Positions 11,101-25,831 are shown, counted from the stretch's first letter. The stretch is 30,904 nucleotides of DNA from Smittium mucronatum (GCA_001953115.1 LSSL01002829.1:1-30904), one strand, 5' to 3'. Made by a program: numbers and translations. Notes: generated by a model from the letters alone, not told the origin.

Positions 11101-14100
11101 AAATGGCGATTGTTCAAGTTATTTAGTGTCTTTATTTTTTAAAATATACAAATTATTTTCTATTGTATAATACACGTGAAGTTTTGATTGCTTATTTGGA
11201 ATTAGTGAATTTTCCGATTAAAAATTTATAAATCAATAAATAAATTTGGCTTATTAAAACATATAAAAAATATGCAAAAAATAAAAATAATAATAATAAA
11301 ACGATAAATTTTATTAATTTAATTTTAATTAATACCTTTGCGCAATAGTAGGATATTTTTAAGTTAAAAATAACCTTATTTTTGTATTAATTGATCTAGT
11401 TTGATCAATATTCTCTCAATTAATCGCTTCTTAAAGAAAAAACAGAGTTTCTATACTTTTATTGAAGATTAAATATAGAAATAAAATTACTCAAACTGAA
11501 TTTTTAACGAATTTTTTTATTAATTATTATTTATAAATCTATTCCACGGAAAAATCTCGAAATAGAATAAAATAAAAAAATAAAAAAAGATCACAAGTCG
11601 TTAGATCAAATGAAAATATTTAAAGAAAAAAAATCGAATAGAAATAGAAAATTATATATAGAAAAAATGATTTATAATGAAAATAAATTTTTATTAATAA
11701 TGTGATTACTTTTATGTATAATTTTAACTGTTATTCTAATAAGAGTTTATTTTAAAGACCATAATTTATCATACTATTCAAATTGATGGCTAAAATTTAT
11801 TATAGACGTCACTAAGCCTATAATATAGAAAAAATACTAAAAATAACAAATTTTCATCATTTTTCCAATATTATATTTATTTTTGATACTAATACAATAT
11901 TAACAAAAATATTTATACAAATATTTATACAAATATCTTACTCTATTTTGAAAATTAGGAAAGTAGTGAAAGTTAAATAGGAAATTTCCCGTTCGCAAAA
12001 AAAACAATTTCGTTTAAATATATTAATATTTGATAGCTATAGACATGATGAAGCTTGTACTAAATTTGGCAATTTGAACTTTGACTTTTTTTTTTCAGAC
12101 CATTTTAATACTTTTTAAAGTTAAAATAACATCAATAATAAAGAAAATCCACCTATTATATCAGTCTTATAATTTCGTGATACAAAAAATAGTAAAATAA
12201 ATAATTATACAATGAGATACTTGAAATTGATATAATTACCTTCTGTGCCATTCTTTGGTTCGGTTTTAAACAAAAATTATATATCTCTAACCCAGAGATA
12301 ATTTATTTTATTATTATCTGATAAAATTTCCGTAAAATTATCCATAAAAAAAATTTTAAATGCATAATTTCAAGCCTTGATCCAATTACCTTGAGATATC
12401 GAGCTGCTATGTGTGCAGAGGGGAGTTGGGTGAAAATTTTTAAACTATTTTTATTTTTTTCAATTTTTTCAGATCGGGTTTTATAACTTTTTATTAACTT
12501 TGAAATAAATTTCCCGTAAAAAAAATGCATATTTTCAAACTAATTTAGTTACTTTAATAAGATAATTATTTTATCAGGTAAATTAATTTTATATTATTGA
12601 TTAGCTAATTTATATGCATATTTTTATTCAATAGACGCAGTGTAAAAAAAACTAGTTTTAAATTAGATATATATAAAAAACCCTCCAAAAAATTCGATTT
12701 TTTTTTCATAATAAAATTTTAATTTTTAACTTTTAACTTTTAAAATTAAAATTCATAAAACAATTCAAGATAAAGATATTATATATATGTGAAAAATAAA
12801 TTTAAAGGGTTTTGTATGGACTAAAGATAACAATCAAAATAAATACTTCTCTGAAAAGAGTTTTTTAGATTTTTTTTTAAAATTACAGTAAGTGCAGAGT
12901 TTTTATTTTTAAACTATAGAGCTGAAAAGAGTGATATAGAAGATAAGTATATATAAATTAATGAAGAAAATTAATTTAAATTTTGCAGTATAAATTAAAA
13001 AAATCAATTTTTTAAGTTTTTAAAAAAGTATTCAGCTCTAAATAATTTAATGGAATTCAACTAGTCTATATCTTTATCTATATTTTTTGAAATACAACCT
13101 TCATTTTTGATAAATATCTAAAAAGGGATAAAACAATTTTTATTTTGGTGAACTGAGATGTAATTTCAAATTTTTAATCTTTTTCCCTGTAAAAAAACAA
13201 CCCAATACCTTTATCCTCGGTTTTTTTCCAAATGGTAGAAATTTGATTTATTTCTCTTTAAAACGGGCTTTTGATGCAGTTAACATATTTTGAATTAATC
13301 CAAAACATATTTATTAGGAATAATAAATTAAAAAAATTGTTAATATACTGCAATATATTTTCTATAAAGTGTAAATTTACTCTGTTTATATGGGAAAATA
13401 TTATACCTAATACAACACCCTATTTTTTTCTTTTCTTTTTCTTAATTTGAAATTATATTCTTAATAACTTAAAAATAACAATAATAATAAATTTTAATCA
13501 ATATAAATTAATTTGGATGAAATGTAAATTATATTTCGTAATTGATATGACCTTTTATTATTCATGTAGCAGAAAAATACGATTTATGATACTGTTGAGA
13601 TATAATTATTGGTTCTTAATTTAGAATTTATTTATTTTATATCTGAACATAAAAAAAGAAAATGATCAGGAAGATGGAATTAATGTGAATTATTTCAAGT
13701 GGGGTTAGTTTTCATTTTAAAAAAATATAAATAAGGATGTTATTTCCTATTTACGTGAAAATAAAAAAAAAATTTACGTAACTTTTTCAGGTTAAATTTC
13801 TTGAATCATATATATTAGATATTTAAGCATCAATAAAGCCATTTAAATTTAACATAAGATGGAATTTTTAATGAAAAACTATTTTATTATATCAAAAAGA
13901 ATAATTAAATATATTTTGGATATATAAACATGATTTCCTTAACAATTTTTTGTCTGAAAATATGGCAGTAGTTCCTAACAACCTATTGAACCCAAAATAA
14001 AAAAGTCCACTTGTGCGATTTAAAATTTTCAATAGTGTTTTTTTCATAGAGATATAAAGAAATTTTATATTTATATTTACAATAAGAAGGTTTTAAAGTT

Positions 14101-17100
14101 ATTTAGCATTAAATTATATCTTATACCTTTATATTGCATATATGTATAATATATAATTTTTTTAGCTCGTAAATTTATTTTTATGTATTCATAAAATTAG
14201 TTTAGCTTTAAATTTAGAAATTTTAATTTATTCAATGTTTTTATTTTTCCACAAATATTTTTTTTTCTATCTAACTTTTGATAACATTTAATTTATGTTT
14301 TACAATGAGTTTTTAATTTTAATAAAACAGTGTAAAAAAAGATTTAAAAAGGAGTTTGATCAGCTTCCAAACTAAAAATTATATTTTATTATGGATTTTT
14401 AAATTTCATATCAATGGATTACTAAAAATAATATATATGTACAGAAAAAGAATGATAATAATATTTCAGGAAAAAAATATCCCTTTTGGACTTTATTTCA
14501 CAAAATTTTTATATTTTTTTTGAAAAGGAAAATAAAATAATTATTAGTTAAATATCGATTTAAATAAACTTATTGTATGCATTTCTATAACTCGACAATT
14601 AATTTTTCATAAAAAAAAATCATAGAGTTATAATTATACCATAAATTTGAAGGATTTGTGCGATTATTTAAGGGGTTTTTGTCAAATTTTTGTAGCTCTA
14701 TAATTTTAAATATTCATGTTTTTTTTAGCTATAATTATCAGCCTCTGAAAAAAAATATCAAACGATCTAAATAGTTTATTAAAAACGTAACTAATAAATT
14801 TTTCTTTGAAGAATTAAATAATTTATCCAAATCTATTACTACCACCGCATAAAAAACCGAATTTATTGAATTTAGGGTGATTATCTGTTATACATTGAGA
14901 TTTACTCGCTATAAAACTTGTAAATTTCAGTTATAATTTTTGGTGTCAAGACACTGTTATAGAATAAACATAGAATGTACTAAAAGAAAATGGTACTAAT
15001 ATTTAAAGTACAGAAATAAATTTTGAAATTTTTTATATTATTTTGAATCTGTAGCAATATATTTTTTATAATCGGATATTAATAGATTTAATTTGTATTA
15101 AATGAAAAATTATAGTATCCTTAATATTGAGTCAATACTGAATGTTAAAACCACTAGTATCATATAAAATAGAAAAAAAATAAATAAAAAAGTATATATG
15201 AGGCCATTTATTAAAGCTATTGGCATCGAGAATGAAATTTTGATTCTGAAGAAAAAATCGAAAATCATTTTTGGGATAACGATCGTTAACAAAACTAATT
15301 AGGTTTTCAAAGGATTTATTTTTTTCAATATATGATTTTATTAAATTTCAATATAATTATTGATATTGTTGAAGAGTAAAATAGTCTATTTTTCTTTTTA
15401 AAATTTAAAAATATTAATACGATATAAATTAAATTAAATTTAAGTACTTTTTATAAATTTTTACGATTATAAAAATGCAAAAATACGGGCGGAAGTATTA
15501 AATAATGTTTTATTTTTTGATGCAGATCAAAAATTAAATGATTATAAAATCAAATACACTTTTACCATTTTAATTATATTAGAATCAACCAAGAAAATAT
15601 TCTTTAAAGAGTATTGAATATCCTATTTTTTTGGGCTTGATACAAATAAAAAATCCAAACTCAAAATCAAATATAAATATTAAGATCAAATTTTTAATTT
15701 ATCACCGATATTATTATTTTCTTGTCTTTTTTTATTTTTCTGAAAAAAAGAAATCATTTTATTCATGATTTCATAAAATATACGCGAACTTGGAAAATAA
15801 ATATCTATATTATTTAAATGATAATTTGAAGTCACATTAAAAAAAAGGGAGCTAAATCAAACAATTATAATTTAAAAACAATTATTTTTTTGGAAGATAA
15901 TATGAATATAAGCCCTTAGTCTTATCTCCAGATAAATTATTTAATAAAAATCAAAAATAAATAAGCATAAAATCCAACTCTTTCTTATTCATACTATCTG
16001 ATCTTATAATTGAATATATCTAACTCATATTGACACTTCAATTTAAAATTAAATAAAAAAATTATGGAAAGGAGTTATATTTTGTTTTTTAAATCAATTT
16101 AAAAGTATAATTTTTAAAGTTCTGATTTTTGCTCACAAAAATGAAATTTAACGAAAAAACGAAATTCGATTATAAATTTTCCAAAAAAATTACATTATAA
16201 ACCTCTTTTTTTTTTTAATAATCAGTTTCCACAAAAAAAATTACAATTTAATGTAGAATGTATCTTATATCTGTAATGATAAATAACAGAAAATTAAGAT
16301 TTAGAATTTTTTTTGTAGTTTTCTTTATAAAATAAATAATTCCCATGTGAAAATTTTTTAGAAAAGCACGGTATCTAAAAATATCACTAAATTTATTTTT
16401 AGTGAATCTCATTATGTCTGAAATTATATGTTTATTTAAAAATAACAGAACCAAATAAAATTTAATCAAAAATATATTTTTAGTGATTATTTTTGGAGCT
16501 GGAGCTCAATATGGATAAATTTTATGAGATTTAATCGTAAAAAGTTAGATAAAAATGAAGTGAACTATTTTTCATTGTTCTTAACTCAAATTCTCAAAAA
16601 AATTCTCAAAAGAAGAGATAGTTACTAAATAAATTGTAAATTTTGATTATAATTCCCATGAATGTAAAAAATAGAAAATTTCTACCTTTCCATATTAAAT
16701 TCACATTAAATATTTATCAAAAAAATTGATTTCCATTAATTCATACCACTCTTATAAAGCTTTAACTTTAACATGCTTACACTTTAGATATTTCACATTT
16801 CTTAATACCTAGAATTTCAATTAAATCAATGTAAATTTTGTGGATTTTGTAAATAATGCAATTGAATTCATTTGGGCTTATTTAATTATAAATTATATGT
16901 TGAAAAATAAAATCTAAAAGCCTTCAATTTTAGAAAAAGAAGTTTTTTTGCAGAAAATAAACCATATATAAAATTATTTTTTTAAAATATTTAAACTCAA
17001 TAAATTTTAATACAAAGAAACTCTTACTAGAAAATTTTTAAATTATTTTGCTTATTCTCCATATAAAAAACCATTTTTATTGATTATGATTATATATTTA

Positions 17101-20044
17101 CTACCCTGAGCGGCTTAATTGTGATTTCAGATTTTAGTTCCATGCTATTTTGAATATGTCAAAAAATTAATTACTTGCTAAAATATGATAATAATTTTTA
17201 TGCTTGGGGGTTTTTTGGTTTTTATAATTTATTTTTCAAGATTTTGCAATTAATTATGATATAATGCGTTATATAAAAAAAATTAAAGTTTTTAAATTTT
17301 TTTTTCAATAAGATTTATAGGCATAAGAAGGTATAATTATTTAATTTTAAAAAATCAATGTCTTATTGACTAATTTCTGTTTTTTTTTTATCTTTTTAAT
17401 CTGATGAATTTAGAGTGTTCAAACAGTAAAATCAAATTTTTAAACTGAGTTTAATAACCCTTATCAATTAAAAACTGCTTTCTTATGAAAATAAGTATTC
17501 ACATTGTAAAAGAGCATTCAATACCCTAAAATTATTAATCCCTTTCTTATTCGTTATCAGATTATAAATAAATTAGTATGATTTGGTCCCAGTCAAAATA
17601 ACTAAGTGAATTCTCTAAATTCTACATATATATAAATAAAATTCTATTATTAATATATAAAAACTAACTGGAATTCGTATATAAAATAAATTAGAGATAT
17701 CCCTATTTTGTAACTCATTATTTTATCATCATATTTTGTAATTACGTGGTTTTGTTTTGAATTAAGATTTTTTTTTTTGAAAATCGGATTTTTGAATGAA
17801 ACTTCAGCTAAATATTCATTACAATAAATATTCTCCTATATTATTTCATATAAAATTGGAGTTTTTTAAATCAATATTCAATATGAAAAAAATTTTCATT
17901 TAATAATTCTTTATTAATTAAAAAGGTTATCATTTTATTTAATAATATATACGCTTGAAGAATCAATTCTGAGTTTTATTTCATATTTTTAAACATAATT
18001 GAAGTATTTTTATCCTTAGTGTATTTTTTTTACGATAAAATCTATGATTTTCTTGAAAAAGATAGATAAATGATTCAATATCATTACAAGTGATTTTTTT
18101 AATTGGTTTCTTTCACATATATCCACAATATTGTAAACTAATCTTGAAAAATAAAGATGTTAAAGTTTTATCAGGATGGTTTTTTTAAAATTAGAACCCG
18201 TGTTTAATTTGATGAAATTAGAAAAAAAAAATTCTAAATATTTTGATAATATTAGTTAAATATTGTACAATCTAAGATAAGTTTTTGTTTAAAATCTTTA
18301 ATAGAATATCTAAAATTCCAATAAATAATATTTTTGCAAGTAATTGATAATTTGAGGTGATTTTTACCCAAATGAAATTAATATTGAGTCTTTTTTATTC
18401 AATAATTTTAATTTAAATAGCTTAGCTGATATGAAACAACAACAAAATATATGAATCACTTATTTATGATATATAAAAAAATCTAAACATTAATTATACA
18501 ATTTTTTAATAATTTTAACCACCCCCCTCCCACACCCATCCACAATAACTAAAGATTTTTTTAAAAAAATATATGTATGATAAATAAAATTCCAACAGTT
18601 TGTAGTGGTCATAACACATTTAGAATTTCCAGAACTTTCATAACAATTCTTTAAGAAAGATTGATTTTTATTTTTAAAGGTGCTATTTTTTAATCTTCAT
18701 TTTATTAAATACATGCCATTAAAAAAAAAATTTAAATTTTTAGTTACAGGAGTTCATTGTTTTTGAAAAAAAAATCAACATAATTTTCTATAAATCTTTA
18801 ATTTATATAAAACCAATTTGATGTTAATAAATGAAATTCAAAAAGGTTTGTTTATATTTAGAACGCCTTTGAAGACGTCTAAACCTTAGATAAAAAAAAT
18901 CTTTGTATATTTTATTTTGATTTTTTCAAATAAATCAAAAAAACGATTTATTTTCTATGTGTATAATAAATTTTCAGAAAATAAAAATGAGAGTGGTTTT
19001 AATTTAATTATTTATGTATATTCAGAAATGATAATAAATATATATAATATATATATATATATATAATTGGATCTTGAATAATCTACATTCTGCTAATTGA
19101 ATTCTAAACAAAAAAAAAGCGACTATATATTATCATAATTACACATATTGACTATTTAATCGATTATGATTTTTTAAAAACACTCCAAAATTTAATCATT
19201 ACTATCATGTTTGTATACCACAAAAATATAAATAAAATGATTTTTTTGAACATTCAGCCATTTTCTATTTTTAAAAGAATAATTAAAAGTGGCTATATGT
19301 AGATAGCGATAGTTGGGAGATTATATATATATAATTAGAGTGTGAATTTTTAATTTTTAAGTGAAAATAAAAGCTAAATATTTACGCATTATATTATTTT
19401 ATCGAATAGAACAAAAGCTAATTGTACAAAACTTAATATTTTGAAATATTTTTTTATGAAAATTAAAAATAATAGCGTTATATATTACTTTAAAAAAACA
19501 TTTTTATTTAATAGAAAAACAAAATCATTATATCTCCGATTTTAAAATGGAAAAAATTCAAAATTACATTAGAATTTTAGATCCACATCAAAATTATTAT
19601 TTAATTTTTTTATCAATACAATAAATATTTTTTTTAGGAAATGGATTTTAATATTCATTTAATTATAAAAAATGATGTAAAAATATTAATTTGACGTTAG
19701 ATATCATTATTTCAAGAAATAAAAATATTTTGAAAATAATTATGAGCATATATATTATAATGTATTTTGAAAAAATTCTATTTCTGGGAATTGATAAAAA
19801 AAACATTATAATGGTTTCGGAATCAAAATTAGATTTTTATTCAACTCTCTCAAAAAAAAAAAGTTGAACCATAAAATCAAATATATTTTTTTAATTGATT
19901 ATTTTGATATTATTTTAAAAAAAGTTATAAAATTTAGGTTTAATGAAATAAAGTCGAAGTAAATGATGACTTTCTGGAAGTTTAAACTACGATAAGTTTT
20001 ACCTAGTTTTTTTAAACAATATAGAATTAAATATTAAAAAGATA
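8200..20044. other. Long gene-free, very AT-rich tract
   Basis: Almost 12 kb consists of A and T runs with local simple repeats: a TA/GTAT tract at about 9500-9537, a 12-base tandem unit AAATATTTATAC near 11905-11935, and a TA tract at about 19039-19066. A small GC-richer patch at 9730-9930 contains two copies of AATATACACAGA about 70 bases apart, but no coding match. The longest open frames (for example 9217-9477, 86 codons with an ATG) have composition expected of random AT-rich DNA and match no family I know. No exon, tRNA or intact mobile element could be supported. Confidence 0.65.
19039..19066. repeat. TA dinucleotide microsatellite
   Basis: Nearly pure alternating TA runs for about 28 bases with one interruption. 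A similar tract lies at 26270-26289. Confidence 0.85.
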
Positions 20045-20481
20045 TTTTTTTACAGAAATGATATTTTTTACAAGAAGATATTTTTTTGATATAAAGATTT
20101 AATATGTTTGAAAATTGGGTTAAATTTCATTTAGTTCTTCAGAAATGACACAGAAACAACATCTCGTTTATAAATTGTATGTAGTTTTGGGACTATGTGC
20201 TTTTGATATTCCTATTATTTTTATTACTTAATATTGGACTAATCCCTTTTTTGACCCTGATGTTTTATCAAATAAAACTAAATAATGAATTTTCGATTAA
20301 ATTTAATTTATCTAATGGAAAATTAATATAATCTTTATCGCTTTTTAGTAATTTTACTACAAAAAAACATATATTTACCCATAAAATCTTTTTTTAGAAA
20401 AATTAAAATTTATTTGGTCATGGAATTAAGCACAAAAGTCATTACTATGTTTTGCTATAAGTTGTTAATAGCTAAAAAAAT
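20045..20481 (+). repeat. Left arm of the 437-base inverted repeat
   Basis: It pairs along its full length with 21677-22113. Differences noticed include G versus A in ...CACAAAAGTCATT... and G versus T in ...TCTAATGGAAAATT.... Similarity ends sharply after GTTGTTAATAGCTAAAAAAAT at 20481. The arm contains no gene. Confidence 0.95.
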
Positions 20482-20661
20482 ATACATTTTCAGTTATAAC
20501 AGTTAAATTTTTTTTAAAAAAACTAATTACAAGCTAATATTAGAACGAATTCTGTACCGAAAGCGAAATTTTGAAAATAACTAAGTTTGCATTTTAATTT
20601 GTAAGATTTTATTGATTTATGTTAAATTAACTCATTCAATCATTTTTTTAATTTTGAAATT

Positions 20662-20675
20662 GCGATTGCAATCGC
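20662..20675. repeat. Perfect 14-base palindrome in the spacer of the inverted-repeat element
   Basis: GCGATTGCAATCGC reads identically on both strands and stands out in the AT-rich spacer because it contains eight G or C bases. It could be a dimeric protein-binding site. No function can be assigned. Confidence 0.6.
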
Positions 20676-20742
20676 TAATTTAAATAAATCTTTTACATCT
20701 TTGATTATTTGAATATTTTTTTTGTATAATTTAACACGTTTG

Positions 20743-20752
20743 CCCCCCCCCC
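20743..20752. repeat. C10 homopolymer tract
   Basis: Ten consecutive C residues lie in the spacer of the inverted-repeat element; on the other strand this is a G10 run. Confidence 0.95.
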
Positions 20753-21676
20753 AGTATATTGAAATTGATAATACTTTTTCATTTGCATTTCTTTTTTCAA
20801 ATGCGATTTATATTACGTTTGATATCATCATTTACCTGTTTTTAAATATTTTTGAACTATTAAGATTTAAAATTTACCCGTCATTTTTAATATTTGTCTA
20901 TAAATACTATTCTTTAACTTGTAAATGATTAAAATACATAGGAAATAGACTTAGTTCGGGTTTAATTTGTTTATTATACACTGTCTATTCTGGCAGAGGT
21001 ATCACTACTATCATTTAATTTTTTAAATAAATTGAAAAATATAGGTATTTCAAAATTTTATTTTATCTTTCTATAAACATTTTTATTTGAAAACTAATAT
21101 TTATTTTTAAAAACCCCTACCTTACTTCATATTTATTTCAAACGAAACTGGGGAATCATGTTTATTTTTTTATTATATTTTCTACATATAAACTTTTTAT
21201 TTGTCTATATGAAATTATTTCATAAAATATACTTTAATTTAATATAAAATAGTGATTAATTTCAAGAAATTTAATTTATTAAATAATTTATATCCTAATA
21301 AATCGTTAAAGAAATATCCAATTGGATTAGTATATAAAAATTTAAAAAACAAAACAAAAAACATCTTTAAACAAATAAATAATTATAAGAAAATAAGAGA
21401 ATGTGTACTTTTTTAATCAAATAAAAAAACAAAATATCATCAAAAAAATATTAACAATTGAATTAAATTTTTTGTTCATATACGCATTTGCGTGATAAAA
21501 TTAAAGCAAAAGTAAAGTTAAATAAATCCAAGCTAAATCAATGTATTCCTGAAATATTTTAAGCATATTTTGAATCTGGATTCTATCTCTTTCAGTACAT
21601 ATTTCATTATAATTTAGTTTTTAGTGCTTTTTTAAAGCAAGAAAAATGATATTACTTTTATCCAAAAGAATTTCTA

Positions 21677-22113
21677 ATTTTTTTAGCTATTAACAACTTA
21701 TAGCAAAACATAGTAATGATTTTTGTGCTTAATTCCATGACCAAATAAATTTTAATTTTTCTAAAAAAAGATTTTATGGGTAAATATATGTTTTTTTGTA
21801 GTAAAATTACTAAAAAGCGATAAAGATTATATTAATTTTACATTAGATAAATTAAATTTAATCGAAAATTCATTATTTAGTTTTATTTGATAAAACATCA
21901 GGGTCAAAAAAGGGATTAGTCCAATATTAAGTAATAAAAATAATAGGAATATCAAAAGCACATAGTCCCAAAACTACATACAATTTATAAACGAGATGTT
22001 GTTTCTGTGTCATTTCTGAAGAACTAAATGAAATTTAACCCAATTTTCAAACATATTAAATCTTTATATCAAAAAAATATCTTCTTGTAAAAAATATCAT
22101 TTCTGTAAAAAAA
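21677..22113 (-). repeat. Right arm of the 437-base inverted repeat
   Basis: It is the reverse complement of 20045-20481. Just outside it, TTTTTTACAAGA (22116-22127) copies a motif inside the left arm at about 20064-20075. It also pairs with CTTGTAAAAAA at 22084-22094, giving a local stem-loop at the boundary. Confidence 0.95.
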
Positions 22114-25100
22114 AATTTTTTACAAGACGGATGAATTAAAAGATAATTTTGATCTTTAATACGATAAATTTTTTTGTTAAATCATATTCCCGATAGAGAA
22201 TCTTTTTAAAAATAAAGTTATATATATGTCCTCAACATCACTTTTGTTTATTTTTTATTATCATTCAATTTAGATCATATTAAATGTTTATATCTCTCAA
22301 TCTTTCAACTATTCGAACTTTTTTTTATGAAAATTTTTTTAATACATAAAACTTTTAGTTTTATACCATCAAAACTCGAATAGTACTTGAATCAATATAA
22401 TAATCCATTTAAAAATATTTTATTTAAAAATGAAAAAAGTGCTGGAACTTAGAAAAAAGTTTAAAACAGATTTATTTTTTATTCATTAATTTAACTTATT
22501 TTTATAACAATACTTTCTAAATTTTATTTATGCATTATGTAAAAAAATATATATATATTTTTTTTTGATTTTAGGAATTATCCTTTATTTTTACCTCTAA
22601 AAAAACTCAGTGATAAATAAATGTATAATTTAGCTTTTCATTTTTCTATAAAAATAAAAATAAGTGTAAACTACACATTAAACAATATCATTTATATAAT
22701 ATAATATTTTTAAAATAATATTAAATTTTGAATTTTTTTGGTGATTTTTAATTAGTTTTTCGGGAGAGCAGCTATTATCTTATGTATAACTAATCTTTGC
22801 AAAATCATCAAATTATTAATTTAATCCCATTTATTTCCGGGAATCTTCAGAACATCTTTGATTAAATGAACTAATAAGCCTTTTTTCTATATAAATAGAT
22901 ATTGAGATAAAAATATTCGAAGAAAAAATCCTTTGAGAAAACTATATAAAATTTTAACAAAATCACAAATAGATTTATATGTTTTTAAATATGGAACTTA
23001 TTGGCTAAAAAAAAATAATTTGAAAGCTATGATTATAAATATATAGTTTAAATATATTAAATTTTATGGATTTTTCTCTAATTTATTTTTATAAAAAATA
23101 TTGATTTTGATTTTTAAGACAATCAAAATAATCTTATTTTCTGAAAAAAACTTACTAAAGTAGTAAGCATCCGGTCTCATTAACCAAAAATTCAAAACTT
23201 AGATAACAATAACTTATTTTCATAGGTAATATGAGCTTTTTAATACTTATAATGAATTTTATTGGATATTATATACTTTGCTTAAGAAAAATAGACTCGT
23301 AAATAAGAGTTATTTTTATTACTTTATTCTAAAAATAAGTATTTTGTTATGATCATATATAATATATTAGTTAAGAAATGATATATATTTTTAAATTATA
23401 AAGGGGCTCCAATAATTTTTAACGACCCAAAACCGAATTTTTTTATATTTTTATTCTTCGAAAAATCACTCTGTCGTCTTTTATTACACTATTTAGATTT
23501 AATAAATAAAAATTTGCTTTAGGTATTGGATAATTAAAAGAGCAGAGAATTTCATGCCTTCAAGCGGGTCATCTCTCAATTTATTTGAAGTTATTAAGAA
23601 ATTCACTTGTATAATAATGAATATGTAAAAAAAATTACTTAAAAAAAACCAATTTTATGAAAAAATTAAAATTAGTCATAGCAAGATTCTGTGTCTTAGA
23701 AAAAAATTCAATATTTTCAAACCGAATTTGATTCATAGATACTTAACTTTTAATATAGAATGTATAATAACAACATATAAGGACCAATTCAGCTTCAAGA
23801 TAATAAAAATATATAACCTTTATATATTTTATAATGTGGTATTACTATAATAAGTCTTAATAATCTATTTAAATATGAAATAACTGGAATTTTTTTTTAA
23901 AAAATGAAATTTGTTAATTTTGGGATTCAAATATGACAAAGTTTTCAAATTAAAATTTATCCAAATTTATCTTTTACAATTTATTTATAACTCCAGGATA
24001 AGTTCATAATGAATATACGTATATTTATATAATTAAAAACTTGATTTATATTGTGGATAAAGCATTTACCTAATTTTTTTAGCTTAATTAAAAATATGTT
24101 AATAATAAATACATATATGTATTCATTAAATGGTTTCAAAACTCAAAAATTTAGAATATATAAATTCATCTATATGTAATCTTAATAAGAAAAATTGAGC
24201 CAATGAAAATAATAAAAATTACTAAAAATAAAGTGAAATAATTTAAACCCAAAGAATTTTGAATACGAAGACAAAAATATAATTCATTTGAAGCCCATCT
24301 ATAATTATATAAATAATATAAATAATATTGATTGCATATTCATTTAATAATCAACATTTGGTGTTTATAAATTTTATTTTTACAAAAAAAAAATTAAAAA
24401 AAAAATAATTTAGATAAATTTTTAATGATAAAAAGCGATTTTTTTTTTTGAAATGTCAAATTAAATTGTATATGTAGGAAATATTCAGAAATTTAAAATT
24501 AAACCCATAATAAAAATAAAACTTCGGTTCATATTATAAAAATTTCTTTTCTTTTTTATTTTTATATTAGTTTTGATCATAATTTTATAACATAATAGTA
24601 TTTCAGTTATTTAAAGTATGGATTTTATTTTTTAATATTTTTTTTTGAATATTTCCTCGTAAATACAGACAGTATTGTGAAATTTTATTCTTGAATTTTT
24701 TATTTCACTGTTAGATCCTTCAAATATACAGCCTATCAGATTTTACATATATAAAATAGTTATACATAAAAGTATATAAATCATTTATTAAGCTAGGTTT
24801 CAATATTTTCCTGATATCACGATCTATTAGGCTGTTTATTACTTTCAATTTGATTTTTTTTTATAAATCATTCTAAGTTATAAATTTAAAATTTAAAATA
24901 AATTATAAGAATAAAATACATTTCAATTTAATGAAGATTTTTAAAAAAAGATATTTTCGCTAAAAAAATACATGAGTTTTTTATAACAAATATTAAAATC
25001 TAATTGAAATAATAAAGAAATATTGAGAAATTCTTTTAGTCTACCGATTAGTTGCGAAATAGGATACGTAATCTACCATTTCTACAATTTTTTCTTTATT

Positions 25101-25617
25101 TAACTATAATATATACATTTTAATTTTCTTTCTGAAGTTATCGAAAAATCAGAACCAAGATTATTGCAGAAAATACAGAATATTACATCTAGTTTTTTTT
25201 TTTTAAAAAAAAAACCTAGAATATTTTTTAAAGACAGCAGGATCAAAATTTATTTTATTAATTTAGCTTTTTTTGTTTAAAAATATAATAATTTAGATGA
25301 ATTTTATCACATATTATGATTGAAAAAAAGAATATATACTTTGTATTAATTGAAATAATAAATCTAAGCTTTTATTGAATAGAAATAAATGGTTACAACT
25401 AAAATCAGTTCATTAAAAATATTATTATGAATATTCAATTGAAAATTATCAATAAAATATTTTATTTAAAAAATATTCGAAAAATAAAAGAGAGTTAGAA
25501 TTATCGGGATTGTTTTAAGCTCTTAATTTGAGAAATTTTGTAAAAAAAGGGACTGAGCATAAATTTCATAAAAGAGATGGCGGTTTTTTTTGTAAAAAAT
25601 GGAAATAAAAAAATCAT

Positions 25618-25628
25618 GGGGGGGGGGG
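25618..25628. repeat. G11 homopolymer tract
   Basis: Eleven G residues; it lies 203 bases before a C11 run (25832-25842), so the two could pair as a long-loop foldback. The sequences just outside the runs do not continue the complementarity. Confidence 0.95.
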
Positions 25629-25831
25629 TTGACTTTAGATTAATATATATTATTAATTCCAAAAATTAACACCAATTGAGATATCCAATAGTGTTTAAAG
25701 TTAAGGCAATAAAATTATTACAGAATTATGGTTTTATTAAGGTTTAAGGGTTGAAAAGCTATCAAACTTCATTAATATAATGTTTTATTAAAAAAATATA
25801 AGAAATATAATAAAATAAAAATATATATCCT

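Larger units (their letters stand above)
20045..22113. mobile_element. Long inverted-repeat element, probably a non-autonomous DNA transposon
   Basis: Two arms of equal length (20045-20481 and 21677-22113, 437 bases each) are near-perfect reverse complements. I saw only single-base differences and no length differences. They enclose a 1,195-base AT-rich spacer without a coding frame. The outermost bases read TTTTTTTACAGAAATG on the left and CATTTCTGTAAAAAAA on the right. The ends can therefore be read as TA-CAG...CTG-TA, compatible with a TA target duplication as made by Tc1/mariner-type transposases. That reading is an inference, because the flanking T and A runs blur the boundary. Near-identity of the arms means recent insertion or ongoing gene conversion. 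A simple inverted duplication or an assembly artefact is the alternative. Confidence 0.7.

Noticed and set aside
8200..20044. Possible organellar DNA because of the extreme AT content.
   Set aside because: No organellar rRNA, tRNA or respiratory-chain gene is present, and the contig also carries nuclear-type transposons and an intron-containing ER enzyme gene.
20722..20928. 68-codon hydrophobic open frame in the inverted-repeat spacer.
   Set aside because: It starts with TTG, runs through the C10 homopolymer and is mostly Phe, Ile, Leu and Tyr, as expected of T-rich DNA.
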